Source: Candidatus Mailhella excrementigallinarum (GTDB lineage Bacteria > Desulfobacterota > Desulfovibrionia > Desulfovibrionales > Desulfovibrionaceae). Taken from it: a stretch of 44,134 nucleotides of DNA. The stretch is from positions 1 to 44,134 of the forward strand of contig CALUUZ010000022.1 in assembly GCA_944324075.1 (NCBI GenBank). Reading direction: 5' to 3'. Below are positions 17,109-27,178 of this stretch, in pieces (within the stretch, counting starts at the first letter, position 1; each line of letters starts with the position of its first letter). Below the pieces are notes generated by a model. The model was not told the origin of the DNA and searched no databases. It saw nothing but the letters and a program-made list of their open reading frames with translations. A program made the translations under genes and the position numbers.

Positions 17109-17280
17109 TTTCGTCGTTGAAATGCGCTCCGGAGCCGGACAGGGCGAGGTTCAGCCCTGCACTCCCTGTCCGTCGCCGCCGCAGGCGGATTGCGGCGTGA
17201 GGCCCCGGCTTCATGCCCGAACCCGCGGGTGGGAACACGGCGCCTGTCCGGCAGAGTTGCTCAACCGCAAAGCGTTCCGG
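17109..17280 (-). repeat. Dispersed intergenic repeat (stop-codon hairpin family), degenerate copy H
   Basis: Read on the minus strand it follows the family plan: AACGCTTTGCGGTTGAGCAA, CTCTGCCGG, CCCGCGGGTTC, GGCATGAAGCCGG, CACGCCGCAA...TGCGGCGGCG, then CTCCGGAGCGCATTTC. The core is clearly diverged. It fills most of the region upstream of the first TauE/SafE gene. Confidence 0.65.
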
Positions 17281-17346
17281 AATGTTTGTGATGCGCGGCA
17301 CGAGGCCCCTCGCGCCTTCATATGTTCAGCAGCCCGGAGGGACGAT

Positions 17347-18090
17347 ATGGAAGTGCTGTATTACGCGGTCATCGCGCTGGCCTGGACGGTGGGCGGTTTC
17401 ATCTCCGGCGTCACATCCATGGGCTGTTCGCTGATTGCCATGCCCGTGCTGACTCTGGTCATGAGCCCGGACAGGGCCATTCTGATCAGTTGCGTCTGCG
17501 GCGGCGTCATCCCGGCTCTGCTTGTCCCGCTGCATCACCGGGGCATTATCCTCAGGGAACTGCTGCTTCTGCTGGGAGCCAGCCTGCCCGGAAGCGCCGC
17601 CGGAGTGCTGATTTTCGAACAGGTTCCCGCCGCATGGCTGAACATCGCGCTCGGCTTCGCGCTGGCCGGCTTTGTGATCTGGCAGGCGCACGGCGCAGGA
17701 GTGGGGCTGCGGCTTCGCAGGTACGGGCCGGCTTCCCTGCTGGCGGGTTTTCTCGGCGGGGCGGCCAACGCGCTGACCGGCATGCCCGGTTCAGTCCTGG
17801 GCGTCTATGCCACGCTGCGCACGTGGTCGAAGGAGAACATGCTGTCCATGCAGAGCGCCTTTTTTGCGCTCAGCGCACTGCTGACGATTTCAATCCAGTG
17901 GAGTCGCGGCCTGTATTCCCCGTCGATCCTGTTTGACATCGCCTGTTCCCTCCCCGGCGCGGCGCTGGGCATCCTTGCGAGCATTCCCGCGCAGAGGCTC
18001 ATTAACCGGAGGATCTGCCGGAGGCTTCTGCTCGTTCTTCTGGGGCTGTCGGCGGTCACGCTCTTCTGCCGGGGCATGGCCATGCGCTGA
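17347..18090 (+). CDS. TauE/SafE-family membrane exporter (first of a convergent pair)
   Basis: A 247-aa polytopic membrane protein of the TauE/SafE (sulfite or sulfonate exporter, PF01925) family, with about eight hydrophobic segments arranged as two repeats. The repeat-start signatures GGFISGVTSMGCSLIAMP (residues 16-33) and LLAGFLGGAANALTGMPG (near 133-150) are visible. Members export sulfite, sulfoacetate or other small anions. In an organism that makes sulfite from isethionate, sulfite export is a plausible but unproven role. The start at 17347 follows GGAGG. Only 14 bp separate its stop from the stop of another family member on the opposite strand, which is also exactly 247 aa. Confidence 0.85.
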   Translation: MEVLYYAVIALAWTVGGFISGVTSMGCSLIAMPVLTLVMSPDRAILISCVCGGVIPALLVPLHHRGIILRELLLLLGASLPGSAAGVLIFEQVPAAWLNIALGFALAGFVIWQAHGAGVGLRLRRYGPASLLAGFLGGAANALTGMPGSVLGVYATLRTWSKENMLSMQSAFFALSALLTISIQWSRGLYSPSILFDIACSLPGAALGILASIPAQRLINRRICRRLLLVLLGLSAVTLFCRGMAMR

Positions 18091-18104
18091 GCAGCGGGGA
18101 GGGT

Positions 18105-18848
18105 TCAGCCCCAGACTGCCCGTATGCACTGCGCCGCTCCGATGACAAGACAGAGAAGGCCGATGGCTTTTTTCAGAATATGCGCGGGGATGTGAGGCGC
18201 GAGGCGGTTGCCCGCAACCAGCCCCAGCGCGATGGGAATGGCCACCGGGAGCAGAAGGGAAAAGTCGATATGCCCGCGCAGCAGATTCCCCGCCGACCCC
18301 GCCACGGATGTGGCAATCTGGAAGGGCATGCCCGTGACCACGGCGGGAAAGGCGGGCATGCCCAGGGCGATCAGCAGGGGAATGGACAGCACGGGGCCTC
18401 CCGCGCCGGTAAGCCCCGCCGCCAGCCCGGCTCCCGCGCCCACGGCGGCGATGATGAGGGAACGGCGCGGTGAGGCGTTGACATTGATGCCGGAGAATGC
18501 CCGCCATGCATGCAGCGCGCTGACGCCCGCCAGAATGATGATGCAGCCCAGCAGAAAGAGCAGCAGAGAGGCGGGAAAGCAGGCATTGAGCCAGGCTCCG
18601 GCAAAGGTGAAGGGCAGCCCTCCGAGGCAGAGAGGCATCCAGTTTTTCCGCTCCAGAACGCCCATGGCACGGAAATTGAGCGTGCCGATGACGCCGGTAA
18701 GCAGAAAGGAGGCCAGCGCCGTGGCCATGGCCGCATGCGGAGACGCCTTTGCAAGAAGGATAATGGCCGGAATGGCGAGAATGCCTCCCATGCCGGTAAG
18801 ACCGACAATGACGCCGATGACTATGGAAAGCAGAAAAAGCAGCAGCAT
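18105..18848 (-). CDS. TauE/SafE-family membrane exporter (second of a convergent pair)
   Basis: A 247-aa polytopic membrane protein of the same family. It opens with the signature VIGVIVGLTGMGGILAIP (about residues 9-26) and repeats it at AGLAAGLTGAGGPVLSIPL in the middle. This copy fits the family consensus better than its convergent partner. The start follows GGAG. It lies 40 bp downstream of the EamA transporter on the same strand, so the two may be co-transcribed. Substrate is unknown; sulfite or a sulfonate is an inference from family and context. Confidence 0.88.
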   Translation of the reverse strand: MLLLFLLSIVIGVIVGLTGMGGILAIPAIILLAKASPHAAMATALASFLLTGVIGTLNFRAMGVLERKNWMPLCLGGLPFTFAGAWLNACFPASLLLFLLGCIIILAGVSALHAWRAFSGINVNASPRRSLIIAAVGAGAGLAAGLTGAGGPVLSIPLLIALGMPAFPAVVTGMPFQIATSVAGSAGNLLRGHIDFSLLLPVAIPIALGLVAGNRLAPHIPAHILKKAIGLLCLVIGAAQCIRAVWG

Positions 18849-18888
18849 GAGAGACTCCGTGGAAAGAACGCCGTGCCGTCGGGGCGGT

Positions 18889-19767
18889 TCAGTTTTTCCG
18901 GACGAGGATCACGAGAGCGATGCCCGCCAGGATGACGGCCGACGATACGGCGATGCGCGGCGTCACTGCTTCTCCGAGAAGCGGCAGGGCGGCCGCCGTC
19001 GTAATCAGCGGCACGCTGAGCTGGACCGCCGCCGCGCCGGCATAGGTGTAGCGCGGCATCACCGCATACCAGACCGCATAGCCCAGAGCCGAGGCCAGGC
19101 CTCCCGCGGCCAGCGCCAGCATGACGCCCATGGCGGTCAGGCCGGCCGGGAGTTCCCCCGACGCAGGCGCATCCGCCGCGAAAATGCAGAGCTGCACGGC
19201 GAATACCACGGGCACGCCGCGCAGAAAATTGCCCGCCGTATCCCGCAGGGGATGTTCCGAATTTTTGCCGAGAATGGAGTACATGCCCCATGATGCTCCG
19301 GAAAGGAACATCAGCGCGGAGCCGGAAGGCGACGGAGCGGAAAGACCGGGCATGAGCAGAAAGAACAGTCCGGCCAGAGCAAGGAGCAGCCCGGCTCCGA
19401 GCCGGAGCGTGAAGGCTTCTCCGTGTGCGAGCCCCCAGGCGACCATGATGCCGGGCACGGCCGCGGCGATGATCAGCGTGCCCACGGCGGCAGGCAGATC
19501 CTGATAGGCCAGGGAAAAGAAAATCATGTAGGCTGCCAGAGCAAGAGCGGAAAGCCAGCTGCCTCCGGGCGGGGCGGGCGTGCGCTTCGCACGGACGAGC
19601 AGCCACAGCACGGCCGCTCCGGAACTCATTCTGAGGCAGACGTAGAACAGGGGAGGCATGCCTTCCTCCAGAAGCGCCATGCGGTTGAGCAGGGAATTTC
19701 CGGCGAAAAGCGTCATGGCGAAGAGCGTGGCCCACAGGACAGGGGCGGTGATTCCGGATACGCGCAT
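18889..19767 (-). CDS. EamA/DMT-family transporter
   Basis: A ten-helix inner-membrane protein (292 aa) of the drug/metabolite transporter superfamily, made of two EamA repeats. Each ends with a typical segment: ALAGLFFLLMPG near 155-166 and VILAGIALVILVRKN at the C-terminus. Members export amino acids, nucleobases or other small metabolites; nothing here fixes the substrate. The start at 19767 has GGGAGG upstream. It is downstream of the sigma-54 activator gene by 188 bp with no obvious strong terminator between, so partial co-transcription with the islB-activator unit is possible. Confidence 0.88.
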   Translation of the reverse strand: MRVSGITAPVLWATLFAMTLFAGNSLLNRMALLEEGMPPLFYVCLRMSSGAAVLWLLVRAKRTPAPPGGSWLSALALAAYMIFFSLAYQDLPAAVGTLIIAAAVPGIMVAWGLAHGEAFTLRLGAGLLLALAGLFFLLMPGLSAPSPSGSALMFLSGASWGMYSILGKNSEHPLRDTAGNFLRGVPVVFAVQLCIFAADAPASGELPAGLTAMGVMLALAAGGLASALGYAVWYAVMPRYTYAGAAAVQLSVPLITTAAALPLLGEAVTPRIAVSSAVILAGIALVILVRKN

Positions 19768-19955
19768 GGCGTGCCTCCCTTCGGGGATGAAATGCGTTCT
19801 GGGCGTGCGAGGAGGAAAACATGCCCGGTCTTTCGCCCGGAAGAGCCGTCACCGGAATGCGGGACAGCCGTTCAGACGGCCGGACGGACAGGCATTTGCG
19901 GAAACATATCCGCGCCGGAAGGACCGGAGAACCTTTCAGATCATGTTGCGGAGCG

Positions 19956-21347
19956 CTAGGAATCCCGTTTCCGTATTTTGCGGAAAATGGTGCTGCGGTT
20001 GAGCATGAACAGCTTGGAAACCTTGGGAACCGAGCCGTGGTACTTGATGGCCCGGATCAGGAAATCCCGTTCAACGTCCGCCATGATTTCGCGCAGCGGC
20101 CTGCCGCCGTTGAAGTCCTCATTGGCAAAGGGCAGGGAGCTTTCCTCTCCCGGAATGGAGGAGGGCAGATCGCGCGGGGATATCTGCGTGCCCTTGGCGG
20201 TAATGACCAGAGTATGCACGACGTTCTGCAGTTCCCGCACGTTGCCCGGCCAGTTGTAGCGTTCCAGACTGTCCAGGGCGGAAGGCATGAAGGTCAGTCG
20301 CTTGTGATATCTGGCGCAGTAACGCTCCAGAAAGGCCATGGCCATGGGACGGATGGCGTCGGCCCGTTCTCGCAGGGGAGGTACGACCACGCTTGCGACA
20401 TTGAGGCGGTAGAAGAGATCGCGGCGGAAGGTGCCCTTTTCCGCGCACTCGGCCAGATCCCGGTTGGTGGCGGCGATGACGCGCACGTCCGTGCGGCAGG
20501 CCCTTGTCCCGCCCACACGGACAAATTCCCCATCCTGCAGCACACGCAGCAGACGGGTCTGCATGGGCATGGACAGTTCGCCCACCTCGTCGAGGAACAC
20601 CGTGCCGCCCCTGGCCTGCTCGAAGTAGCCCGCCTTGCCCTTCTGCGAGGCACCGGTAAAGGAACCGGGTTCATAGCCGAACATTTCCGCCTCAATGAGC
20701 GATTCGGAAATGCCGCCGCAGTCAATCTTGAGAAAGGGGCCGTCCTTGCGGGGGCTGATGTTGTGCGCGTGACGGGCAAATACGTCCTTGCCCACGCCTG
20801 TTTCTCCCAGCAGCAGGAGCGTGGCGTCCGTTGCGGCCACCTGGGAGATGAAGCGCATGACCCCGTGCATGGCCGAACTTTCGATGATGGGCTGGGCGGA
20901 ACGCTGCTGTTCCTCCTCAATCTGCGTGTAGCTGGCCTGAATCTGCCGGATCTGGCGGTGCTGTTCGTCGAGCTTGTCGCGCATGGCGTCCAGCATGGTG
21001 ATATCGCGCGCAAAGGTGCATACCAGACTGATGCTGCCGTTTTTGTCAAAAACGGGGATGCCGCTCAGCATGAGTTTTTTGCCGTTGCGCAGGGTCTGCA
21101 CGCGGGAAACCGGTTTGCCTTCGCGCACGATTTCCGGATTCAGAATCAGATCAAAACCGCCTTCGGCGACAATGTCGCGCACCTGTCTGCCGCGCAGCTC
21201 TCCGAGCGTAAAGCCGGTGAGCTGTTCATAAATGCGATTCACAAACAGGGTGGTGCCGTCCACATCGGAGATAAACACGCCATCGGGCATGGCATTCAGG
21301 ATATCTTCCATCTGGGCGGAAATGATATTGCGTTCCGACTTTGGCAT
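19956..21347 (-). CDS. Sigma-54-dependent activator with PAS sensor, likely regulator of the isethionate genes
   Basis: A bacterial enhancer-binding protein (463 aa): PAS domain at about residues 10-120, a coiled-coil linker (115-150), the AAA+ sigma-54 interaction domain with Walker A GETGVGKD, a GSFTGA loop (GYEPGSFTGA, Ser for the usual Ala), Walker B GGTVFLDEVGE, arginine-finger region FRRDLFYRLN and [10 protein letters not shown], and a C-terminal Fis-type helix-turn-helix (HGSVPKVSKLFMLNRSTIFR). It starts 52 bp downstream of islB on the same strand. The window has two -24/-12 promoters around three identical palindromes between islA and the TRAP genes, so this protein is the natural candidate to bind them. 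That assignment is inference. The PAS ligand is unknown. The start at 21347 is the first ATG. Confidence 0.92.
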   Translation of the reverse strand: MPKSERNIISAQMEDILNAMPDGVFISDVDGTTLFVNRIYEQLTGFTLGELRGRQVRDIVAEGGFDLILNPEIVREGKPVSRVQTLRNGKKLMLSGIPVFDKNGSISLVCTFARDITMLDAMRDKLDEQHRQIRQIQASYTQIEEEQQRSAQPIIESSAMHGVMRFISQVAATDATLLLLGETGVGKDVFARHAHNISPRKDGPFLKIDCGGISESLIEAEMFGYEPGSFTGASQKGKAGYFEQARGGTVFLDEVGELSMPMQTRLLRVLQDGEFVRVGGTRACRTDVRVIAATNRDLAECAEKGTFRRDLFYRLNVASVVVPPLRERADAIRPMAMAFLERYCARYHKRLTFMPSALDSLERYNWPGNVRELQNVVHTLVITAKGTQISPRDLPSSIPGEESSLPFANEDFNGGRPLREIMADVERDFLIRAIKYHGSVPKVSKLFMLNRSTIFRKIRKRDS

Positions 21348-21399
21348 GGGAGATGACTATTGTTTTAAATTGCGGACTTTGCAAGGCCGTACCCGGAGG

Positions 21400-22347
21400 C
21401 TAATGCGCCCTTTCAAAACGCTCGCCGAGTATGGCTGCGGCGGTATCCTGCAGCCGGGCGAAAAGCTCCGTATCAAGCTGCACGTCGCCCATGGGCGGGG
21501 TTCGATCGAGAAAGACGTATTTCTGCGTTCCCAGCCGGTGGTAGGGAAGCAGTTCATACCGCACATGCTCTCCGAAGGGTTTCAGAAATTCGGCAATGCC
21601 GCGCACGGCCTCCGGTGTGTCATTGAAGCCCGGCACGACGGGCGTGCGCGCCAGTATGACGCGGCTGTCATCCAGAGCGGCAAGCCGCGCGAAGTTTTCA
21701 AGAATGCGTTCGTTGGGTTGAGACGTCTGTGCCCTGTGCGTATCGGAATCCATGTGCTTGATATCGAAAAGCACATAGGAAAGCAGGGGAGAGGCTTCTT
21801 CCAGCGTTTCCCAGGGGACGAGTCCGCAGGTTTCCACCGCGGCGCGCAGGCGGCGGCGCTTCGCCTCGCGCAGCAGCGCAAGGGCGAAATCGCGGTGAAA
21901 CAGCGGTTCTCCGCCGGAAATGGTCAACCCTCCCCGCGAACGGGCATAGAAGAACGCGTCCTGTTCAACCTTTGCCAGCACTTCATCCACGCTCTGCTCG
22001 GTGCCGTACACCAGCAGGCCCTGGGCGGGACAGGCCCGGGCACAGGGGAAATCGCAGCCTTCGCATTTCGAGCGGTCGACGGTCGCGCGGTTTTCCGGCG
22101 AGGGGACGATAGCGCCGCGCGGGCAGGCCTCAATGCAGTGACGGCATTTGTCCAGACCGAGGCAGCGTCCGGTGTTGACCGCAAGCTCCGGCCCGGAGTT
22201 CTGGGATTCCGGATTGCTGCACCAGCGGCAGCGCAGCGGACAGCCCTTGCTGAACACGATGGTGCGGATGCCGGGGCCGTCATGTACGGAATATTTCTGG
22301 ATATTGAAAATGACGCCCCGCGTCTTCCTGTCTTCAAACATGCCCAT
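21400..22347 (-). CDS. islB: Glycyl-radical enzyme activase for isethionate sulfite-lyase (radical SAM)
   Basis: A radical S-adenosylmethionine enzyme (315 aa) that installs the glycyl radical on the lyase encoded by islA. The SAM cluster motif is C36-x3-C40-x2-C43 (GCPLRCRWC), preceded by YSVHDGPGIRT, the activase signature. Two ferredoxin-like cysteine groups follow: CLGLDKCRHCIEACPRG and CEGCDFPCARACPAQ. TISGGEPLFH supplies the SAM-binding GGE motif. The start at 22347 is chosen from GGGGGAAA upstream; an in-frame ATG two codons later is possible. The gene is downstream of islA but separated by 556 bp with a terminator and a MITE-like element, unlike the tight spacing usual for such pairs. 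Partner specificity is inferred from adjacency. Confidence 0.93.
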   Translation of the reverse strand: MGMFEDRKTRGVIFNIQKYSVHDGPGIRTIVFSKGCPLRCRWCSNPESQNSGPELAVNTGRCLGLDKCRHCIEACPRGAIVPSPENRATVDRSKCEGCDFPCARACPAQGLLVYGTEQSVDEVLAKVEQDAFFYARSRGGLTISGGEPLFHRDFALALLREAKRRRLRAAVETCGLVPWETLEEASPLLSYVLFDIKHMDSDTHRAQTSQPNERILENFARLAALDDSRVILARTPVVPGFNDTPEAVRGIAEFLKPFGEHVRYELLPYHRLGTQKYVFLDRTPPMGDVQLDTELFARLQDTAAAILGERFERAH

Positions 22348-22381
22348 GGCGTTTCCCCCGGAGCTGGAGCATTTGAACCCT

Positions 22382-22702
22382 CTGTTGCAGAATAGTGTTG
22401 AACATAACCTTGACCGCCGGAGGCACGCCGCGTCAGCGGCGTATGGAGCGACGACCCCCCGCCGCATGGTCATGCGGCATGGAGGGGGCGGGGGGCGGTC
22501 AAATGTCATGCGGAGCGGAGCCGGCCGTGGATACCTGTTGCCTTATCTCTGCTGTCGCCATTCGTAAGGCTCCGTGCGTCGCCTGATGACTGCCGCTCGC
22601 CCGTGTGGAACGCGGGCTGCCTTTGCGGCAACGAATGTTGCCGTCCATGCCGCAGCAAAGGCACACATTGCGCACAACGCCATCAACACGGTTCTACAAT
22701 AG
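22382..22702. repeat. MITE-like element with terminal inverted repeats, copy 2, between islA and islB
   Basis: A 321-bp segment bounded by imperfect 20-bp inverted repeats: CTGTTGCAGAATAGTGTTGA at its left end, and on the right the reverse complement of CTATTGTAGAACCGTGTTGA. It shares CTTGACCGCCGGAGGC and the CCGCATGG...TGCGGCATG hairpin with copy 1. On the other strand it shares CGGCAACATTCGTTGCC, CCACACGGGCGAG and GTATCCACGGCCGGCTC with copy 3. No transposase is encoded. It starts 35 bp upstream of islB. Confidence 0.85.
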
Positions 22703-22842
22703 AGCCCATCTGAACTCTCTGTTAACGTTTGTGGCTGCAATACCGCAATTAACCTGCGGAAGCAGCGCGCTGCGCTCGCGTCTCCGGCGGTTAAAGGAGC
22801 ATGCTTCTCTTTATCAACCGTAAACTTGGACAGAACCTCTCG

Positions 22843-22889
22843 AAAAAAAACTGAAGAGGGAGGCAAGAGCCTTCTGAAAGGCTCTTGCC
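22843..22889 (-). terminator. Rho-independent terminator after islA
   Basis: On the minus strand a perfect 10-bp stem, GGCAAGAGCC/GGCTCTTGCC (arms 22880-22889 and 22862-22871), begins just after the islA stop and is followed by a run of eight T (22844-22851 on the plus strand as A). It should stop much of the islA transcript before islB. Confidence 0.85.
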
Positions 22890-22903
22890 GGTTCGGATGC
22901 AGA

Positions 22904-25402
22904 TTACATGGCTTCGTGATCGGTGCGCGCTATGAGGTCGTTCTGCAGATCGGGGCTGAGATCGACGAAATAGGCGCTGTAACCGGCGATGCGGACAATG
23001 AGGTTGCGGTACTTCTGCGGGTCGTGCTGGGCGGCTATGAGGGTTTCCTTGTTCAGCACGTTGAACTGTACATGCCACAGCTTCAGGTCGCAGAAGGTAC
23101 GGATGAAGTCCACCAGCTTTTCCGTGCCCTGATCGCCCTGCACGCATTTGGGGGTGAACTTGATGTTCACCAGGCGGGCGGCACGGGCGCGCATCCCCAT
23201 GTTCTTGGTGGCCGCGTTGGAAAGCAGCACGGCGGTGGGGCCGTGAACATCCGCGCCGTGCGAGGCGGAAGAGCCGTCGGACAGCGGGAACCATTCGGTG
23301 CGGCCGTTGGGCGTGGCGGAAACCACCTTGCCGAAGGGCACATGCGAGGTAAAGGGCACATAGCGCACATCGTTGTTGATGCCCAGATCCTTGCTGTACT
23401 TCGCCGCGTATTCCACGGAGATGCGATCCAGCTCCTTGCCGATGGCGTCGGCGTAGGGATCGTTGTTGCCGTAGCAGGGTGCGGACTTCAGCAGGGCGCG
23501 CACATCCTCGTAACCTTCAAAGTTGGCATCAATGGCGGCCAGCACCTGATCCATGGTCAGGCGCTTTTCCTCATACACGAACTTCTTGATGGCGGAGAGC
23601 GAGTCCACCACCGTGCCCAGCCCCATGAATTCAAAATAGCCCAGATCCACGCCTTCGGGGATGTGCGGCTGGTGCAGATCGATGCAGTGCTTCATGCACA
23701 GATCGTGCAGGGCGGACCCCATGGGCTGGGCAAAGTGACGGGCGCGGATCTGGATGATCAGGTACTGCTGGATGAACGCGGTGCGCAGGAACAGCATGTG
23801 CTGCTGCCTGTACGCATCCCAGAACTGTTCCCATGTTTCAAATGTGCGGGGATCGCCCGTTTCCACGCCGAGCGCCCGGTCGCCGTACTTTTTCATGCGG
23901 CCGTTGCGCAGCGTCATTTCCACGGCGGCGGCAAAGTTGATGTATGCGCCGCCGGAGGTATAGGTGTCGCGGTTGGGCATGCGCGCTTCGGCGCAGCCGG
24001 AAACGGCGTAATCAAGCGCCTCTTCAAAGGTTGCGCCCTTGGAGACGTAGAGGGGGATGATTTCCTCGTCGTTGAGCAGTTTGGGGAAGCCCGCGCCGTC
24101 CTTGATGGTTTCCGCCACATCCCAGAGGTAGCTTTCCGGCGCGCGGGAATGGATGCGCGCGGCGAGATCCGGGTAGTGCAGCGGGAACTCGCGCTTGGAC
24201 TTCAGAATGAGGTGGGTCAGTTCATTGGTGGCGTCGCAGCCTTCCGGCGTCTGCCCGCCCACGGTCACGGCCTCCCAGTGGGCGTAACCTTCGTTGAAGG
24301 CGCCGCCGGTGGGGGAGATGTACATGTCGATGAACTCGGCCATACCCACCCACATGCATTCCAGCAGTTCCATGGCCTTTTCCTCGGTAATCTTCCCCTC
24401 TTCAAGATCCTTGATATAGTAGGGATAGAAATACTGATCCATGCGGCCGTTGGAAATGGTGGTGCCGGTCTTCTGTTCGATACGGCTGAACATCTGCACG
24501 AACCACTGGCTCTGCACAGCCTCGTAAAAGTCACGGGCGGGTTCGGCGGGGACGCGTTCGGCGTTCTCCGCCATGCGCAGCAGTTCCGCCTTGCGTTCGG
24601 GGTTCTGTTCCTTCGCGGCCATTTCGCGGGCCAGGGCCGCATGACGGCGCGCCCACAGCACAATGGCGTCGCTTACAATGACGACGGCTTCCAGAAACGG
24701 CTTCTTTTCGCACATGTCCCTGGGGCTCATGGGATCAAGCGCGGCCAGCTTTTCCTGCGCCTCACGCTTGATGTCGTTGAAGCCGCGCCGGAGTACCTTT
24801 TCATAGTCATGTACCCACTGGATGGAAGAGCGGAAGGAAGAGGTTTCGTTGACAATGAAACGGGAGATGAGACCTTCGGGATCGTCGTAGGTCAGCTTGT
24901 GTACTTCCGGCGGCAGAGATGCGTTGAGATCCTCATGGTATGTCTTGCCTTTCCAGTAGGGGGCGATTTCCTCCACCACGCGCCTGGCGTCGCCTTCCGT
25001 GATGTACGCCGGGGATTGCTGGCGGGTGGGCAGATCGCGTACGGCGATATCCAGAAAGTCTCCGTCCAGTTCGGGGTACAGAATGCCGTAGCGGCCGTCG
25101 CAGCCGGCACGGCCGAGCAGGAGCTGATCTTCCTGCACGCAGACGGAGATGTTCTTCGCAATGTGCATCAGGGCCTTGGCCCAGCGCAGAGTAAGATGCT
25201 CGCCTTCCGTCTGACGCATTGATTCGGTGAAATACAGCGCGCGCTCGATGTCGATGCGCGGCTTCTGTCCGTCAAAGCGTTCCAGCAGGCGGAACACGCG
25301 GGGATGAGTTTTGCGGAAATGGTTTTCCTTTCCCTGAATTTTTTCCTGCAGGCGTTCTTCCTGTGGGGAGAGACAGGGGCATGCGCTGGAGATTGCGTTC
25401 AT
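22904..25402 (-). CDS. islA: Isethionate sulfite-lyase (glycyl-radical enzyme)
   Basis: A glycyl-radical enzyme (832 aa) that splits isethionate (2-hydroxyethanesulfonate) into acetaldehyde and sulfite, feeding sulfite to respiration. The glycyl loop RIAGYSAYF has Gly807. The thiyl-radical site is GCAE with Cys470 and Glu472. Residues reported to shape the isethionate pocket in Bilophila and Desulfovibrio enzymes (from memory Arg189, Gln193, Trp374, Cys468, Glu470, Arg678, Phe682, Gly805) all have equivalents at a constant +2 offset, including Arg191 and Gln195 in FRSSIQW, Trp376, and the RTEWF segment. This favours isethionate over dihydroxypropanesulfonate (HpsG), choline or glycerol. The start at 25402 follows GGAG and lies about 60 nt after a -24/-12 promoter. 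It is divergent from a TRAP uptake operon. Confidence 0.93.
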   Translation of the reverse strand: MNAISSACPCLSPQEERLQEKIQGKENHFRKTHPRVFRLLERFDGQKPRIDIERALYFTESMRQTEGEHLTLRWAKALMHIAKNISVCVQEDQLLLGRAGCDGRYGILYPELDGDFLDIAVRDLPTRQQSPAYITEGDARRVVEEIAPYWKGKTYHEDLNASLPPEVHKLTYDDPEGLISRFIVNETSSFRSSIQWVHDYEKVLRRGFNDIKREAQEKLAALDPMSPRDMCEKKPFLEAVVIVSDAIVLWARRHAALAREMAAKEQNPERKAELLRMAENAERVPAEPARDFYEAVQSQWFVQMFSRIEQKTGTTISNGRMDQYFYPYYIKDLEEGKITEEKAMELLECMWVGMAEFIDMYISPTGGAFNEGYAHWEAVTVGGQTPEGCDATNELTHLILKSKREFPLHYPDLAARIHSRAPESYLWDVAETIKDGAGFPKLLNDEEIIPLYVSKGATFEEALDYAVSGCAEARMPNRDTYTSGGAYINFAAAVEMTLRNGRMKKYGDRALGVETGDPRTFETWEQFWDAYRQQHMLFLRTAFIQQYLIIQIRARHFAQPMGSALHDLCMKHCIDLHQPHIPEGVDLGYFEFMGLGTVVDSLSAIKKFVYEEKRLTMDQVLAAIDANFEGYEDVRALLKSAPCYGNNDPYADAIGKELDRISVEYAAKYSKDLGINNDVRYVPFTSHVPFGKVVSATPNGRTEWFPLSDGSSASHGADVHGPTAVLLSNAATKNMGMRARAARLVNIKFTPKCVQGDQGTEKLVDFIRTFCDLKLWHVQFNVLNKETLIAAQHDPQKYRNLIVRIAGYSAYFVDLSPDLQNDLIARTDHEAM

Positions 25403-25470
25403 GATCCGACTCCATATTGTTTGCAGTGTTGCAGTGGGCTTCACGTTTTGCGACGGAAGTGCCCCCTCTC

Positions 25471-25487
25471 TTGCATGAGTCATGCCG
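25471..25487 (-). promoter_or_regulatory. Sigma-54 (-24/-12) promoter of islA
   Basis: On the minus strand the sequence CGGCATGACTCATGCAA has GG (25486-25485) and GC (25474-25473) with exactly 10 bp between, the defining spacing of sigma-54 promoters. The predicted start site, near 25461, lies about 60 nt before the islA ATG. Confidence 0.75.
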
Positions 25488-25574
25488 ATTAATATAATAT
25501 ACTGAATTAAATTGTATTTTGCTATTCCCTCCCATTTGTCGACGACTCTGTTGGAAGCAGCGGCGCGAAGGCGA

Positions 25575-25590
25575 GTCGCATTTGTGCGAC
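25575..25590. promoter_or_regulatory. Operator palindrome 1 (GTCGCA-N4-TGCGAC)
   Basis: A perfect inverted repeat, GTCGCATTTGTGCGAC. Its centre lies about 121 bp upstream of the predicted islA start site, a normal enhancer distance for a sigma-54 activator. Confidence 0.8.
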
Positions 25591-25625
25591 ACACTGGGAG
25601 AGGGAAGAGCATTTTACCGGAAACA

Positions 25626-25645
25626 GAGTCGCAGTTTTGCGACTC
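25626..25645. promoter_or_regulatory. Operator palindrome 2 (GTCGCA-N4-TGCGAC, extended)
   Basis: GAGTCGCAGTTTTGCGACTC is the same hexamer pair with the same 4-bp spacer, extended by two further pairing bases on each side. Its centre is 53 bp from that of palindrome 1, about five helical turns, so both can face the same side of the DNA. Confidence 0.8.
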
Positions 25646-25758
25646 AAGAGGCTGGCTGTCATGCCGGGAGGGCAGAGCAGAAAAATTAATAATATATTAT
25701 CCCAAAGAATTATATGAAAGATAAAAGTTTTTCCGAATAGTCGCCATTTTGAGATACA

Positions 25759-25774
25759 GTCGCAAAAATGCGAC
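25759..25774. promoter_or_regulatory. Operator palindrome 3 (GTCGCA-N4-TGCGAC)
   Basis: GTCGCAAAAATGCGAC is the third perfect copy. Its centre is about 120 bp upstream of the predicted start site of the TRAP operon, mirroring the position of palindrome 1 relative to islA. Confidence 0.8.
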
Positions 25775-25858
25775 CATTTCGAGCCTCCGGAAAAACCTGA
25801 TTGTATTCTATATGTTGAAATATAAGGATTTTTATATTTTTTTCAAGGCATAACCTGA

Positions 25859-27019
<1,161 letters not shown>

Positions 27020-27038
27020 TTTCCGGACGAAAGACGGG

Positions 27039-27089
27039 GATGCCGGACGTGAGTCCGGCATCCGCAGGCTGCCGACAAAGTCGGCAGCC
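27039..27089 (+). terminator. Tandem intercistronic hairpins after the binding-protein gene
   Basis: Two perfect 10-bp stem-loops stand in a row: GATGCCGGAC/GTCCGGCATC (27039-27062) and GGCTGCCGAC/GTCGGCAGCC (27067-27089). Neither has a T-run, so partial termination or mRNA stabilisation is more likely than a full stop. A further hairpin, GAGGCCGG...CCGGCCTC, lies near 27221-27238 ahead of the permease gene. Confidence 0.6.
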
Positions 27090-27129
27090 CCGAAAATCAG
27101 GAACAGGTCGCGGCTTTGTCGCGCCGTAC

Positions 27130-27178
27130 GTGAGTGGTTTTCGTGCCTTTCCGTCAAGCCGCCTTGCGGCTTGGACGG
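27130..27178 (+). repeat. Short repeat with AAGCCGC hairpin
   Basis: The sequence around GTGCCTTTCCGTCAAGCCG, followed by the hairpin CCGTCAAGCCGC-CTT-GCGGCTTGGACGG, closely resembles 31479-31521 (after the MFS gene). The AAGCCGCTTTGCGG core also occurs at 35652-35668, just before repeat copy G. It appears to be a separate small repeat unit that sometimes abuts the larger family. Confidence 0.55.

Noticed and set aside
22826-25222. A long open frame of about 800 codons on the plus strand opposite islA
   Set aside because: It is exactly antisense to a glycyl-radical enzyme with complete catalytic motifs. The opposite frame has low-complexity His/Gly/Val-rich composition typical of a shadow frame in GC-rich DNA.
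22904-25402. Identification as pyruvate formate-lyase, choline lyase or dihydroxypropanesulfonate lyase
   Set aside because: The remembered pocket residues of isethionate lyase all line up at a constant offset of two, and the flanking genes are sulfonate-type. HpsG remains the nearest alternative and would need an alignment to exclude formally.
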